This document shows, in pieces, positions 35,001 to 47,507 of a stretch of 64,000 bases of DNA (position 1 is its first letter; each line of letters starts with the position of its first letter). The position numbers were made by a program, and so were the translations under genes. A model generated the notes under the pieces. The model had not been told where the DNA came from and searched no databases. It was given only the letters and a program-made list of their open reading frames with translations. The stretch is taken from the NCBI GenBank assembly GCA_932521035.1, contig OW051495.1, positions 6,014,001 through 6,078,000 on the forward strand. Direction: 5' to 3'. Source of the DNA: Oscheius dolichura (lineage: Eukaryota > Nematoda > Chromadorea > Rhabditida > Rhabditidae).

Positions 35001-36482
35001 CTACTTTTTTATGTTTTTATTTTTTCTCCGTATGGCGTTCTGGCGCTGAAGTCCAGCTTTCGAGGTTCCTTTTTTCTTAGTGATCTTTGACAACTTGCTC
35101 ATCTTGTTCTGCCCGTCATCTGTGGTCTTTATTGGCGTTTCTTGTGTTTTGTTCATTTTGGCTTTCCTAGGAAAGAGTGTTAAAAGTTAGAAAAAAATAC
35201 TTAATATCCTGTTTGAACTTCAAATTTTCTTTTTTAATTTTGGATGCGAATTTGGCCATCTTTTTCTGAGCATCTGTGATATCCTTTGATTTTAGCACTA
35301 TTTTTGGCTTTCGGACTTCAGTATATAATGGATCAGCACCTGTAGCCGCCATTTCGAATCTGTATAAAGCGGTAATCTTTCGGTGAGAACATATACTTAC
35401 TGTTTAACTGTGTCATAAATCTTTTTTCTTCTATCTGAAGTTATCTGAGACTGTTTCCCGATGTCAAATAAAAGCTTGCCTAATGCCTTGTAGCTGAACT
35501 GCAAATAAATCTCAGGATATTTGAAAAATTAAATTGTAAAAAAAAAAACGATGTAATGAAGTGAATGAAAATCTTACAGAAATATTTGGCTGCGTATTAT
35601 CTTCGTCTTCTTTTATTTGAGAAGCTATTTCTTCGGACCTTTGATGTAATATAGTCATAAATATTTCCTCGAGGATAGAATCAAATAGATAATCACTGAA
35701 CGAAGTTTTCCTATAAGATTAGCTGGCTTACCTAACTTGCTTAAGAGAAAGCAGCTCGGCAAAGGGAGACAGACAGGATGTCATTTGTTTTTTTGTGAGT
35801 CCTCCTGCATTATCCAATTCATCAAGAAAGATGGAGGCAAAATGAAACTTTAGACCTTCAGAGAACGATTTATCTATACCTATTTTAAGTTAGAGACAAA
35901 GGGAACTTACTTGTTGAAATTGTTGTTTCCTTGAACATATTCCAATATGGAGTGCGAATATCTTTTTTCCATCCTAATTTTTTAAGGTGAAGAAAAAGCG
36001 TACGAAGCAGTCGACGCATCAACTGAATTAAACTAATATCAATCAATGTGTGAGCCATTGCACCATTAAAAATTTATCCATTCGCCAACGATCAATCTTA
36101 TGCCATTCTTTTGAAAGACAGAAAAACAACGATTTGACGAAAAGTACTCGTTCTTCCTCGCTGTTAAATATTGCCAATAAACCGGCAATTTTATCGGCAA
36201 GTTCTTCCTGCAAACCAATTAAAAATTATATATCCGCCAACTTGTAGCAACATTTTATCTTGCATCCACATGACGTAGTGTAATCCTTTACAAAGGCGCA
36301 TCATATCCTCATCTCTAAATGCTGAAAACACAAATAATTACTGCCTGGCACATACGTCTAGCTTGCGACTGCTCTTGTATCCATTCGTGTAAGGCAGCAA
36401 GGGCTCTTTTACGGGTAATGGGTTCTCCAGAAGCGAGTTTCTGTGCAAATACAATTTCCACACCAGCTAGTGCATCACTCAT
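35001..36482 (-). CDS. RRP1: Ribosomal RNA processing protein 1 (RRP1/NOP52)
   Basis: Nucleolar factor for 60S subunit rRNA processing. The minus-strand translation begins MSDALAGVEIVFAQKLASGE, then RKRALAALHEWIQEQSQ, LCKGLHYVMWMQDKMLLQ, EELADKIAGLLAIFN, CLSKEWHKIDRWRMDKFL and LMRRLLRTLFLHLKKLGW, in the order of the NOP52 domain. The C-terminal part is Lys-rich (KPKIVLKSKDITDAQKKMAK, later SKITKKKGTSKAGLQ) and ends RRKNKNIKK. About nine exons. The ATG lies 10 nt after a TTGTAG acceptor. It is head-to-head with DCAF13, also a ribosome-biogenesis factor, with 245 nt between starts. Confidence 0.9.
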
Positions 36483-36727
36483 CTCGAGAAAGCTACAATT
36501 TTTTGTACTCAAAATCTCGAAAAGCAGCAGCCAACAATTTGTAGAAACGAAAGCAAAATATATCAAAAGAGCCCCCTCACCGCTTTCACATTTCTCGCAC
36601 GCAATTTCACGTCCCTCTCCCCCAAAATCTCATTATTCAGTGTTTTTGATTTCATCAAACTTGCAAGGCAAAACTAGCACTTTCTTCTCCTTTTTTTAAA
36701 AGCATCATCAACGAACAATTTGCAGAA

Positions 36728-38646
36728 ATGAAAGTAAAATGTATATCAAGAAATCCGGATGACTATCAACGCGAAACGAAACGAGATATTCCCAAAAGTA
36801 GGTTTTCAACTCTTCGGTATTTTTGAATAATGATAATTTCAATTTTAGTGGTTCGTAACTGGAATGCTCCACAGGATCCATTCAGAGCTCAGACGGAGTA
36901 CACACGAGCTCTAAACGCTACGAAGTTGGAAAGGGTTTTTGCGAAACCCTTCGTCGCTTCGCTTGATGGCCATTTGGAAGGCGTTCACATTATGGCTAAG
37001 CATCCCGGTAAGAACGAGATTACGATTTAGTTAATTTCTATTACCAGCATTACACCGATATTTTTTAATTATGCCGTTCATGAGTAGCTTTGACAGAGAT
37101 TGCTTGACGAAAGATCGTACATTCCAATAGCGTAATTGGAATTGAGTGCATTTTGCGCGTTTATATCGTGAAGCGCATGCGCTATTTGGGTTTACTATCT
37201 GGTTTTTTCAGGGCGGCCGTCAGTAGTACTAACAGGAGCTGCAGACGGCCAAGTCAAAATATGGGGACTTGCTAATCGGCAATGCTTAGCTACTATTCAG
37301 ACGCATCGTGGTCCTGTAAAAGGTTAGCCAGGTTTCTTCTGCTGACTCGCGATTAGGTGTATCAGTCGATGCAGCTTCTGGAGACGGCTTTGTCACAGTC
37401 GGGCTTGATGAACAACTCAAATATTGGCGATTACCGCATCCAATAGACGACACAAAAATTTCTGAACCTGCCCATTCCATATCTCTTGACGGTTAGCATT
37501 TTCTTTTACAATACTTTAGGCTTACAGGTGTTTGCCACGCTGTCACTCATATTGCAAAATCGTCCGACTTTGCTACTTGTGGCGACAATGTTTGTGTCTG
37601 GAAGTTAAACAGGTCTGTTAGCTGTCATATACTTATTTCTTAATAAAGAGACTCACCGATACGCACTTATTCACTCGGACCAAATACTATTCATTGTCTT
37701 AAAGCAAATCCTATTGAAGAAACAGTGATGATTGGAGCTATGAGTGACAGATCAATTTTTGTGATAGACACGAGGCAGAAAACTGCTCTTAAGCAGGTAG
37801 TTTTTGTTGGTATTTTAAAACAGTCATTTGACTCTGAAGGTAACCATGAAACTGCGTCCCACTGCGCTTAGCTGGAATCCAATCGAAGCATTTACGTTTG
37901 TTGCAGCCAGTGATGATTATAAGTATAGTTACTATAAACATGGTGTCATCGTATTATTTAAGTCTGTATAGCTTTGATATGCGGTACCTGTCTCATCCCA
38001 AGTTTCTCCATCAAGGTCATACTGCTGCTGTTATTGATGTGGACTACGCTCCAACAGGCCAAGAATTTGTTTCCGGATCCTTTGATAAAACAATAAGAAT
38101 ATTTAACGCTACCGAAAGCCGTAGCAGGTTAGAAGCTTATGTATTTTCCTTACAGATGGAGCAATTTTAGAGATGTCTATCATACAAAAAGAATGTCAAA
38201 CGTTTTATCGGTGCTCTGGTCAATGGACAATAAATTTGTTCTGTCGGGAAGTAATGAAATGAACGTTAGAGTATGGAAAGCAAGAGCGGCGGAAAAATTA
38301 GGTCCGGTATGTATTTATGACTGTACGCTTACTGAACATAATTTACAGTTAGCCCCTCGTGAGAAGGCTGCGTTTGAATATAATGAAAAACTTAGAGAAC
38401 AATTTAAAGAGCACCCAGAAATTAGGAGAATTGCCCGGCATAGACAAATTCCAAAGAGCGTGTTCAGGTTTGTGATGAACGGGATCTTTCATAATTTACT
38501 TTAGTGCTACAAAAGAGCACGCCACGATACGGAACGCTCAATCACGAAAGGAGTTCAATCGTCGACGTGCTGAAAATATTAGCGATGAGGATATGGAGTT
38601 TGTCCCTGAAATAAAAAAGTCGATGGTCACATCTTTAGAACAATAA
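36728..38646 (+). CDS. DCAF13: DCAF13/SOF1, WD40 ribosome biogenesis factor
   Basis: WD40 protein of the small-subunit processome, also a CUL4-DDB1 substrate receptor in animals. It begins MKVKCISRNPDDYQRETKRD, and the whole length follows the family: RALNATKLERVFAKPFVASL, DGHLEGVHIMAKHPG, LTGAADGQVKIWGLANRQC, CWNP-like SWNPIEAFTFVAASDDYNLY, HTAAVIDVDYAPTGQEFVSG, SFDKTIRIF, DVYHTKRMSNVLSVLWSMD and RIARHRQIPKSVF, then the Sof1 C-terminal domain (RNAQSRKEFNRRRAENIS) ending MVTSLEQ. About twelve exons. The ATG follows TTTGCAG by two bases. RPC4 begins 248 nt after its stop. Confidence 0.95.
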
Positions 38647-38894
38647 ATTTCACTGTAAATATTGTTATACACAGCTTGTTTTCTTGTTTTTGTTGCTTTA
38701 TCAATAAACGTCACTCATTAAATTTCCATGATCCGTGACTGGTTTTATTCCATGGAATTTCAAAACAATCGAAATCTTGGAACCTAGAATTAATCCCAGA
38801 GCGTCTGTACATGCCTGCATTTTTTTAAATTCAAACCTAAATTTATTTTCAGACCCTTTTAAAAATCTTTTTTGACAAAAAGGGAAGAAGTAGC

Positions 38895-40500
38895 ATGTCA
38901 GGACGCGGAAGAGGGAATGTAACCATCAAAAGAGGCACCCCAAATCTTGCTCAAGCAGGAAAACGAGAGATTATAGAAAATGGAAAGCCAATAAGGTAAA
39001 CTCTTTTCTTTAGTGTGCATGCATTCCTTATTTAGAAAAAATACACGAGGCATTTCTAAGGATGGCAGGGGTGGTCGTGGAGGAAAAAAGCTCCAGAAGA
39101 GGCCGGAGCTTATTCAAACGGGAGGTGTTTTCTCCGAAGGTCTTCATTCTGAGATTAGTAAGAAGAATAGGGATAGCGAGCGTGTTTGTAAGTGATATCT
39201 TTTTATTTTTTTAAAATTTCCTCCAGCTTTTGCCACGGATTCTCGAAATAGAGCAAAAGTAAAGGATGACGAATTAAAAATGGAAATGCTGAATGGAAAA
39301 GCTAGCTTTGAAGGGTGGGATGCCGAATGGAGATGTGATTCAGAGGAAGAGAGTGATACTCTCCGGGAGATGGACGCGGGGGCTAATGTGAGTGATGCAA
39401 ATGTACAAATGTTTGCTACTACATTTTAGTTCATTTCTGGATACAAGAGAGGCGATCGATTACCAATGGTCTTACCAGAAAAGGACGAACAACAGTATAA
39501 AAAGGTGTGTTTTGTACTTTTCATTATTTTATAATTGTTAGCTGATGTCAAAGCACTTTAAACAAGATGTCGATAGTCAACCTTGCGAAGAGAAATATTC
39601 ACTGTAAGTATTTCCTGCCTTCCTAAAAGGTGGTTGCAGAGAAAAGGTATCTAATCCAACGAAATATCTAAGCAAAGAAGCGGGTGCCGTTTTGACCAAG
39701 GCGATTGAAGGTATTTTTTTACGTTTGATCAGACTTAATTTGTAGAAGGTTCGTCTGATTCACTTATACTTTTCCAGTTACCAAGTGTGGTAAATGTGTT
39801 AGTAGGGTCAACTGGCCCCTCTAGTTTGCAGGAAGTATCCTAAGAGTTGTCGACTTATTCAACCTTTAAATTAAGAATTCCGCGGGAGGAAGCTCTGTAT
39901 CTAGTAATCCTCTGCCCCAGTTGCCATCGGGAAAGAAGATCGGAAAATTACAGGTCTCTTTTTCGCCAATTTCATATTTCGTTTTTAGATAACAAAAGGA
40001 GGTCGTACTTTGTTATGTGTAGGGAACACCGTTATGGATGTTACAAAAGCAGCTCCCTCAGATTTAAGTGAAGTAAGTTCTTGCCTTATATTTGATAGTT
40101 GCTTTCATTTTAGAATGCTGTATTATTGGAAACAAGACCAGAACCCTCCGGAACTCCAGTTTTTAGAACACCGGATACTGGAAACGCCATTTATCAGTTG
40201 GGAGAAGTTAAACACCGTTTTGTAGCATCACTTGATTGGAAAGATTTCAAAACGACAACAGTTAAGGTATGTCCTACAAAAGTTGAAGTCTACTCCTAAC
40301 TTTTCTAATTTATCTTTTGTCATAAAAACTCACCTTGTTTATAATGCATAAAGTGACCTCCAAATTATTGTATTTAGCAAGAGCCACAACAACCACTGTC
40401 TCCAAAAGCACATGATTCTTCCATAATTCGAGAGCTGCGTGCTTTGGAGAAGGAAACTGAGAAATGGAAAATAGATGCTCTACGATGGGCAAAACCATAG
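38895..40500 (+). CDS. POLR3D: RNA polymerase III subunit RPC4
   Basis: Pol III-specific subunit of the TFIIF-like RPC4/RPC5 pair. The N-terminus is Gly/Arg/Lys-rich and low complexity (MSGRGRGNVTIKRGTPNLAQ, later GRGGRGGKKLQKRPELIQTG), as usual for RPC4. The conserved C-terminal domain reads ILFQLPSV, then GKKIGKLQITKGGRTLLCVG, NTVMDVTKAAPSDLSE, YQLGEVKHRFVASLDWKDF, and the protein ends EKWKIDALRWAKP. It is interrupted by short introns. One exon junction near 39,840-39,890 is not fully resolved. It lies 248 nt downstream of DCAF13 on the same strand, which suggests an operon. Confidence 0.85.
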
Positions 40501-43500
40501 ATTTATATATCTGTTAGTGTTTCGTGGTTATGTTTTGTTATACACGGGTGCTTCTTATACACATGTGCTCGAATAAATCTTTGGGTTTCTTGAGAAACAC
40601 TTATGCAACATCATCAAACAACTCTCTAGGTACTTGCACATTATGCGAGCCATGTAGATAATTATTGAAGAGAATATTAACCGGCGTCGCTTTTTTTGTT
40701 TCTCCCAATTTAAAACTTCAAAATGGCATTTAGAGCTGTTGTATTGTACAACAAGTTTCAGTGGAAGTAACATTTCAGCCTTCATTATCAAGCCTGAGAT
40801 ATATATATATATATATCGCCTGCGAGAATAACTAGTTATTGTTCGGATACGTCGTCTTCCTCTTTTTTTTGTTTTAATCAAAGCATGCTCAATGGCCTTT
40901 CATTGCACGGACGAGGGAGCGGATCTCGAGAAATAAGAGGCAGATCGCAACAGGGGAGAGCAACAGTTGTCGCTCATAAAACAACGTTCTAACAGCTTTT
41001 CCAGCCCATTTATCTGTGTTCTTTTGCCGTTTTGTCAGAGAACGTGCTGTTTCTCTCGGGTTATTGTCTCTTCGGACCCCTCCTAACCTATTGCGTGCTC
41101 CGTCTGGTTTGACTGTTTGCTTTGATCTTTATCTCTGGATGTTCATGTCTTTTTTTCCTTGTGATATTTCACGTTGACAGCTCATCAATTCCTTCATACG
41201 AGGAGGGCTCCAACAACCGTTTTCCTCTCGGAACCCGATCAAAGAGCACCCCGGATTATGTCGGTGATATTTGCTTGGTAGGGCGGCTACTCTTGTTTCC
41301 TATGCACTGCGCGTGCTTCAATTGCTTCTGTCCCCCTGCAACTCCCCGAGACAGATCTCCTTGCACACCGTGCCCCTCTTCCTCGTTCCACGTCACACCG
41401 CGCCCCTGCCCCCTCTCCAGTTCAAATGATTGTCCCCTATAAGTGAGACAGGTCCACTCTCCTGGAAAGTCCAAGTTCTGTTGTTTCCCACTCGCTCCTC
41501 GAAATATTTTCTTCCTTGCGAAAGTTGAAAGATTCGCCAGAAAATTATGGAAAGTATTGAATTACGGATGCCGTGGACTTGGCTTGTTTTTACTTGGAGG
41601 AGAGGACGCGGTTGCGTTTATCTACTTTTTGTTTTGAGGAGGAGGACATTAGGTGTTTTGGAATGGGCGCAACTTGGGCAGAGCGAGAGAGCTGTTCATC
41701 CCCTCCAATTCATAAGTCCCCTCTCAAAACAGACGCACTGACGCAGGCGGCTGCGTAAAGTTGCAGGTGTCAAATTATGCTAATTTTGGGCGGGAAGAGC
41801 AGCAAACACTGTAATTCGAGAGAAGAACACGCATAAAAAGAGTAGCTCGGAAGGGACCGGAGTCTCCCCCCACTGAAAAGGAAGTATTCCCCCTGCCGAA
41901 TTTTATGTGTCGCTAGAGGGAACGGCCATCCCACGTCACTGGGACGGGCCGTCTCCAGGAGAGTCTCCGGGAGAACACCTGCTGGCGATAGTTCATTAGA
42001 GCCGGCCATCCCCTGAGATTAACGACACTTCGGCAGCATTATTCCTTTTTTCCCGTCGCCTCCCTCTCCACGTGGAGGACAACATCCTCTCCGGAGCACG
42101 CCATCGCGTTTCTGTCCACTTAGAGCACATTCGGTCCGTCTTTTGTTCGCCCTGGCCGGAGAAGAGCCACCCCGACAACAATGGCTGGATATGACAGCTC
42201 GAGGTGGCTCGCAACTTGACAAGATCCTTGTCAGCCCCGAGTGTTTATTCAGTGTTACTCGTTAGAGACGGGAGGATACCCCGATAGAAATCCCATTACC
42301 CCAGGAGATCGGCCTGTCTAATCGGATCCCCTGGCCCCGAGTCCATCCTCTTCCTCCGGTCCCCTGTCCTCCTCCTCCTCGACTATCTCCCCTAATTTAC
42401 GCACATTTCGAATGTCGCGCCCCGTGCCGCTGAGTGTGGCCACTTAGTTGCCGGTCGGCATCGGCTGTTCTCCCCGGAGCACGGTTCATTCAACCGGGCC
42501 ATCCATCCATCTCTGCTGGGGGTGTCCCCCCGGGTCCAAGTGAATTATCCCCCCTACTCAGTTCCGTGTCATTTTTGTGCTCTTTCGCCTGCCAATCATC
42601 CAGTGTACACCCAGCCGACCGACTGACGTATTCTGATCGCGGCTCCTATCATTAGGCCAATTACCGTCGTCCTCCTCTTCTTTTCCTCCCGCAACGTGTC
42701 CGGATATAGCCCTAATCAGTGTCTCTTCTGCCGTCCCCACCTCTCTGAAACACAATCCCAGTCTCCGCGGGTTGTCTCCCATAAAAGTGGCCGAATATCT
42801 CTCAGGAGCCCCGCTACAACGAGCTGCTCGAATCAGTCGTCCCCTAACGTGTTTTCCCATATAAGTTCCGGCTTCTGCTGTCCTTGACAACATCTGCCTC
42901 TCCCCCTAATACCAGAGGGCATCCTCTCCCTGCGTCAGAGAGTCTACTGTTCAGCCGATTTCTACCGCATTCTGCCTATCCTCCAGGTGGAAAACACCGG
43001 CTCTCCCGCCTCTTCCTGCGTCGAAATCTGCCCGACAAAGGTCGTCAGACTTATTTTCGCTCATCTTGTTGTTAGCCTCCTCCAGCCGAACCGTATCCCA
43101 AAAAATAGAGAGGCGCCCATTCATCAGAGCATCTCATTATGGGAGACGATGGCGGCTCCCCGTGAGGGATGGGGTGGCGTCCTCCCCTTCCTCCTCCTCC
43201 TCCTTCTCCTACCGTCCCCTTTGTATCCTCTCCATTGACGCCCGTCCCCCTTTTGTAGGAGTGGTTCGCGTGACCTGTCCCTCGTCGTCGTCCTCCTCTC
43301 CTCGTCGGCCACCCTCAAATCCCCTCTGCCCTTTTGATAAGAGATAAGTGGCTCTATTTTTTCCTGCCAGTGTTTTCAATCCATCGGTCCAAATGAGTCT
43401 CCCTGTAGATGGCGGAGGTGTTCGCCTTGTGATTTTCCGTCGGCGTCTTCCATTTTTTATCTATTTTCCCCATTCGAAGAATATTTTCTGCGTGTCCAGA

Positions 43501-43659
43501 GGGCGAAATTTTTAATTTGGTTAATATGTGAGAGGGCCGCGGCGATAGTACTACGGTACTCGGGGAGAGGGCGCCGGCTGAAATGAAAGAAGGAATTCCA
43601 GATGGCAAATAGTATGGGCCGGGTGAAAAGAGAAGGAGCAGCGCCTCAGATTTTAGGAA

Positions 43660-43691
<32 letters not shown>

Positions 43692-44151
43692 TCTTTATTG
43701 TTTTCAGCCGCCGGTTCCACCTGGATGTCCTCTATTTTTAGGCGGCGTCCCCCAGGTAGGCCGGCCTGTACTCGGAGACTCGAAAGTGTGTCGGTAACAA
43801 CAACAGTCGTCTCAATTTCCTCATTACCTCGGCCGGCGCCCTCCCCGTCCGCATAATGTCAGCGAACGTCATCCCCTCATGGATATGGAAAGGGAGAGTT
43901 CTAATGAGTCGCAGCTGTGCCATTGACAGGCCCCTTCCTTCCTCGTTTGAATGTTTCCTTTCCCGGGCACTCCTCCCCCTAGGATTATTCCAGGGGCCAC
44001 AATTTTCTGAGAGCAGGGGGAGACCCGCCTTCCGTTCCCAAGTGACCCACTGTTCCCATGGATATGTTCGGCTATTCCTGGCCTCTCCTCCTCAGATGAT
44101 CCCAAGACCAAAGCCCATCTCTTTCCCCCGGTTGACCACCCCTTTCCAGGG
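40501..44151. other. Large GC-rich, C/T-tract-rich spacer
   Basis: Contains a TA repeat at about 40,798-40,816. From about 40.9 kb to the GPCR start the sequence is GC-rich, full of CCC, CCT and TCC tracts, and has a 28-base C run at 43,663-43,690. Open frames are many but overlap on both strands, have Pro/Ser/Arg-rich composition expected from CT-rich DNA, and lack consistent splice structure. I see no gene. Length and position make it a candidate regulatory region of the GPCR. Confidence 0.45.
43663..43690. repeat. Poly-C run of 28 bases
   Basis: Twenty-eight consecutive C on the plus strand, so 28 G on the minus strand, able to form G-quadruplexes. Nematode genomes keep such tracts and need the DOG-1/FANCJ helicase to replicate them. 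The exact length in the assembly may be unreliable. Confidence 0.9.
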
Positions 44152-45591
44152 ATGTCGCTGACCACGGCGGCTCCTCTCCTGGAGCCCCTCTCGTCGACCG
44201 CCGTTGCCGTGCTCAGGAACGTGACCGAGTCGCCCGAGATCGCCATCAAGATGAATTTCCTCAAAAACGTCTACCAGTGGGTCATCCCCGTCATGATCCT
44301 CGTCCTCATCGTCAGTTTCCCCCTGGATCCGACAAACAAAGATTCAGGTGGCGATCGTCGGCAACGGGATAATTTGTGTCGCTTCGCCTTTTATGTCGTC
44401 CCCGGTCTCCCCTTACCTAAAACTGTGTGTCTCGCTGGCGGCGGCCGACCTCTGGGCAGCTACCCTGCTAATTATAGGTAGGGTTCTGGGAATGGAATAA
44501 ATCGGGGGCACGTTCCAGGGCTGCTGGTCAACAGCTACTTCCCGGTGGTGCTCGGCTACCCTAAGCACTCGTTCTGCCCGGACGCGTGGCTCGAGGTCTT
44601 CCGGGTGGCCGGGATGCTCACCTCCGATCTGCACCTCTTCGCCCTGGCGATCAACCAGTTCTTCGGCACCATGTGGCCCCTGAAGTACAAGGTGACCGCC
44701 CCCTGCTCCCTGTCATCCTTCAGGTCATGATAACCACCCGCCGCATCCGAGCCCTGATCCTCTCGCTGTGGCTCGTCCCGATGGCCATCCTCATTGTTTG
44801 GTATGTCCCGGGGTCAGGCAGCCTTCTTCTAATCCCAGTTTACATGCAGAGGGCGTCGTTGGGATTCACATAACCATGGCCCGTCATTAGAAGGGCCGCC
44901 GCCGGAAAAGCAAAGACAAGGAAACGTTTGCAGGTTCATGGCCGACCCGAACGACGGCCTCCGCCAGGAACACTGCCGCCTCATCTTCTACAACCGGTTT
45001 CCCTTCCGGCTGGGGATATTCCTCATCTTCATGGCGCCCCTCATCGCCACCCTCGGCATCTACGTGACAATCCTCATCAAGCTGCTTAAAGCCAAGGCCG
45101 AGTTCGACAATTCGTGTCACGCCGAAAGGTGACTCTCCCCGATAGGCATTCACCCCTCCTCTTTCAGACGGTTGAATTGTCGTCGCTCAAACGTCCAGTC
45201 TAAATTGAAACTGGTGTGGACGACGCTTCTGATCGTCTCCAGTTTTGCCCTCAGTTGGGGTCTTTGTGTTTTATATTTCGTCCTGGTCTGTCAGGATGGA
45301 TGCATGTTCACCTATTTGGTAGACGTCGACTTTTACCTAGGACTCTTTCTAAATGCTAGTGTACAAGCTATGGTGAGCTCACTTTAACCCCCCGCTATTC
45401 GTTTTCTTCAGGTAATGCTCAAGTTAGCTTCCAATCCGTTCCTCTACACGCTTCGAATCAAGGCTATCCGCACAAGTGTGAACACGCTTCTTGGCAACTG
45501 TTGGAAAAAACGACGTTATCCTGTGACTAAAAGATACAAAGGCGGGGTCACTCTTATCTCTACTAATTCAACAGCTCCTAGCAGCGTCTAA
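44152..45591 (+). CDS. Class A G protein-coupled receptor, orphan
   Basis: Seven-helix receptor of 372 residues. Exons: 44152-44310, 44348-44477, 44519-44691, 44724-44800, 44934-45128, 45168-45372, 45412-45591. Sequons precede TM1. TM1 holds VAIVGNGIICVAS (the GN motif), TM2 LKLCVSLAAADLWAATLL, TM3 SDLHLFALAINQFFGTMW followed by PLKYK, TM5 RLGIFLIFMAPLIATLGIYV, TM6 LVWTTLLIVSSFALSWGLCV, and TM7 MLKLASNPFLYTLR with NPxxY intact. The DRY motif at the end of TM3 is replaced by Asn-Gln-Phe, and the TM6 CWxP is SWGL. I cannot assign a ligand; the loop after TM3 resembles amine/peptide receptors. The ATG is two bases after CTTTCCAG. The last two exons are more A/T-rich than the first five. Confidence 0.8.
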
Positions 45592-45667
45592 AATGAATCC
45601 GAACAAAAATACGGGTATTCCAAAAAGGGTTGTATAGAATCAATAAATCGTTACTTTTATCCTGATC

Positions 45668-45754
45668 TACCGTATTTTCTCCAATCGAAGCCCATGGGGC
45701 TCTATTTTTCGAACCCTTCGTGGGGAGGGGGGTTCAATTGGAGAAAATGCGGTA
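45668..45754. mobile_element. Short TACCGTA-type foldback element
   Basis: TACCGTATTTTCTCCAATCG at the left end pairs with ATTGGAGAAAATGCGGTA at the right; the inner GAAGCCC and GGGGTTC-type arms also pair. It is 87 nt long, lies between the convergent GPCR and SLC35D genes, and has ends related to the element at 17,354-17,598. Confidence 0.6.
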
Positions 45755-45907
45755 TCTGCAAACGTTGACTGAGAGAGACGAAATGGACCAACAACTCTGT
45801 TGATACTACTTTATTCAAACTTGATATGCATAGGTTAGATTTATAAAACATGGTAAAACGTTATGAATGTGAAAAAAAATGTAAAATTTACAATAAGGAA
45901 AAAACAC

Positions 45908-47307
45908 TTATATAAGTGGTGCTTTTTCTGGGCATTTGCTATGAGGAAGAATGTTGGCTCGAGAAGTCTTTGGTCGGAATGTAACGTATGTATACAGAAC
46001 GCTTCCAAATACACTGTAAAATTTAATTGGCCACTAAAAACATCAATTCAAACCTAATATTAATGCCAGTAAAGTTCAGCCACTGAAACACGAAATCACC
46101 GCTTGAAAACATGCCAATGTACGTTACGATTAAGTTCTGAAAACTTCATTTTAGTTCCAAATGATGAGCAAGTTTTAATCTCAAACTTAAAAATAAACCT
46201 TTATAGGGCCAACGCATGTAGTAGTCAGAGCCGAATTGCACTGCGTGCAGAGCACCAAAGAATAATTAAGAATAAATCCACAAACACAAGAAATGACAAA
46301 GCAAAGCCAAACATTAATCGTCATCTGTTCACTTTTTATGAATGATATGGCCTGAACAATCCATTTTCAGATGAACAAAATGTACCTTTTCGACTTCTCC
46401 CGTGCACAAGCAAAATGTTAAAAACGGGGCAGAGATAAAGAGACAGTTGTAATACATGAGCCCATATTTTCCCAGATCCTAAAAATATCATATGCAACAC
46501 ATGCACATAATTGAAATGTCCCTAACTTGCTCAGATAAATACAATTATACATTTTAGCACAGCGAAACTAACTTTAGCATCAAGCTTTTGCTTTGTATAA
46601 ACACCTAGAGCCGCAGTGCACAGATTGTTGATAGTAATGTAGAGATATCCATAAGCATCAAAGGTAAGGTCATACATCGCAGCAACAACAGATCCAATTA
46701 TCATTAATCCAACAGAGATACGCACGGCACTTGTAGCAGATACACTGAACTCATTGTTATGGTAAATGCTAAAAAGATACCCCAATACATAATATTCGAG
46801 AATCATTGTCACTAGAATGGAAAACCGTCGCAAAACCGTGAACATAGGCAAGCTAAAGATGATGATAGGTTCGGTAAAAACATACTTTATCAGTTGAGTT
46901 CCTCCAAGACCAGAAACAAGATTAATGCCATAAAGAAGAGGTAGCGGAAATATCTTTCGTGGGATTGATGAATCCATACTTGGAAACTTAACGAGATTCA
47001 GTAGTTTTGCTAGTCGTAAAATAACAATAATGCCAAAAATTTGCCCAAGAGCTACGATTTGAAAAGAAGGAAACCTAAAAATTAACCCTATTACGTTATT
47101 TGTAAATCGATATATATGTAAACTCATTAAGAGGTTATGATGATCATTACCACATTTGTAATAGTTCCCGGCAATCGAACAAAGATAAGAAAGAGAAACT
47201 TACTTATAGTTGGTTAGTAGAATTTTGTTAACAAGCACAATAATGACTGAGGTGACCCCGTAAAAAACCGCTGAAAATATTTTAGCAAATCTGGTCCCAT
47301 CTGGCAT
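45908..47307 (-). CDS. SLC35D-type nucleotide-sugar transporter
   Basis: Multi-pass Golgi/ER transporter for UDP-sugars, SLC35D subfamily. The minus strand gives [191 protein letters not shown] and [20 protein letters not shown], ending KCPEKAPLI. Two introns (33 and 36 nt) are multiples of three without stops. The exons below 46.4 kb are short and easy to miss; without them the protein looks truncated. The ATG follows TTTTAG directly, and the upstream coiled-coil gene ends 200 nt away, so it is a likely downstream operon gene. Confidence 0.9.
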
Positions 47308-47507
47308 CTAAAATTTAACCATATGAAACAGCGTCGAATGCAAATTTAGCGGAGTAAAAACTACAACCATTTAAATAAATGAAGAACGATGACTTCTTAC
47401 ATTCCGACATCAGTAGTTTTAAAATATGTTTATTTAAAAAAATGTACAATCTGATACAACATTTAAAAAAAGCTTCGAATGCTTACTTAGCAAAGTAAAA
47501 ACTACAA

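Noticed and set aside
42558-43347. Several 60-110 residue frames in the GC spacer
   Set aside because: Compositions follow the CT tracts, frames overlap on both strands, and no exon borders connect them to the GPCR.
46329-46531. SLC35D as a truncated pseudogene
   Set aside because: At first the frame appeared to stop after TM7, but three more short exons down to 45,908 restore all conserved C-terminal helices.
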